From: Candidatus Latescibacterota bacterium
GTDB taxonomy: Bacteria; Latescibacterota; 4484-107
DNA: 13,436 bases
Direction: 5' to 3'
Assembly (NCBI GenBank): GCA_030613045.1
Contig: JAUWMS010000015.1
Location: forward strand, 1-13,436
Part shown: piece by piece, positions 13,421 through 13,436 of the stretch
Numbering within the stretch: the first letter of the stretch is position 1
Layout: every line of letters starts with the position of its first letter
Notes under the pieces: generated by a model
Databases searched by the model: none
The model's input: only the letters and a program-made list of their open reading frames with translations
Told to the model about the DNA's origin: nothing
Program-made: the position numbers and the translations under genes

Positions 13421-13436
13421 AGCCTGCTCCTCCAAA

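Overview
All sixteen protein-coding genes recognised here lie on the minus strand, so the window reads biologically from right to left. The gene set suggests an uncultivated Gram-negative bacterium, possibly of the Fibrobacteres-Chlorobi-Bacteroidetes (FCB) supergroup or a nearby candidate phylum. Three things point that way: a PorX-type receiver/PglZ response regulator next to a PorY-like histidine kinase, a Bacteroidetes/archaeal-type GlmM phosphohexomutase, and an hpf-hprK pair as in Gram-negative nitrogen-PTS loci. No rRNA or tRNA gene was seen, so the taxonomy is inference.

Layout from right (first transcribed) to left. (1) 13420-11362: a type IV pilin-like protein, two Roadblock/LC7 proteins 36 bp apart, then an acidic disordered protein. 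Between the second Roadblock gene and the acidic gene sits a 114-bp MITE-like element with perfect 15-bp terminal inverted repeats and a 4-bp target duplication. (2) 11166-7598: sensor kinase, PorX and TsaE. (3) 7535-4282: an AbrB-type antitoxin overlapping a RelE/ParE-type toxin, then an 841-residue protein with a helical N-terminus, TPR-like helices, a seven-bladed WD40 propeller and a C-terminal zinc-binding knuckle. (4) 4168-1751: a DUF523 protein, an orphan BrnA-like antitoxin and a phosphoglucosamine/phosphomannomutase. (5) 1442-1: the ribosome hibernation factor HPF, then HPr kinase/phosphorylase, whose 3' end leaves the window.

The most unusual property is not a gene. Many intergenic gaps carry short-period tandem repeats (mainly 7-mers and 8-mers) or perfect inverted repeats that begin within a few bases of, or overlap, the upstream gene's stop codon. 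This is seen after the kinase, porX, tsaE, DUF523, glmM and hpf, and with the MITE after a Roadblock gene. The units differ between sites but most arrays can fold as hairpins. In hpf and tsaE the repeat appears to supply the last codons of the protein.

Functionally the window mixes housekeeping genes (tRNA t6A modification, amino-sugar synthesis, ribosome hibernation, PTS-linked regulation) with an envelope/secretion-type two-component system, Roadblock regulators and small toxin-antitoxin elements. No complete new multi-gene system could be demonstrated; the WD40/TPR/zinc protein and the stop-proximal repeats are the best leads.
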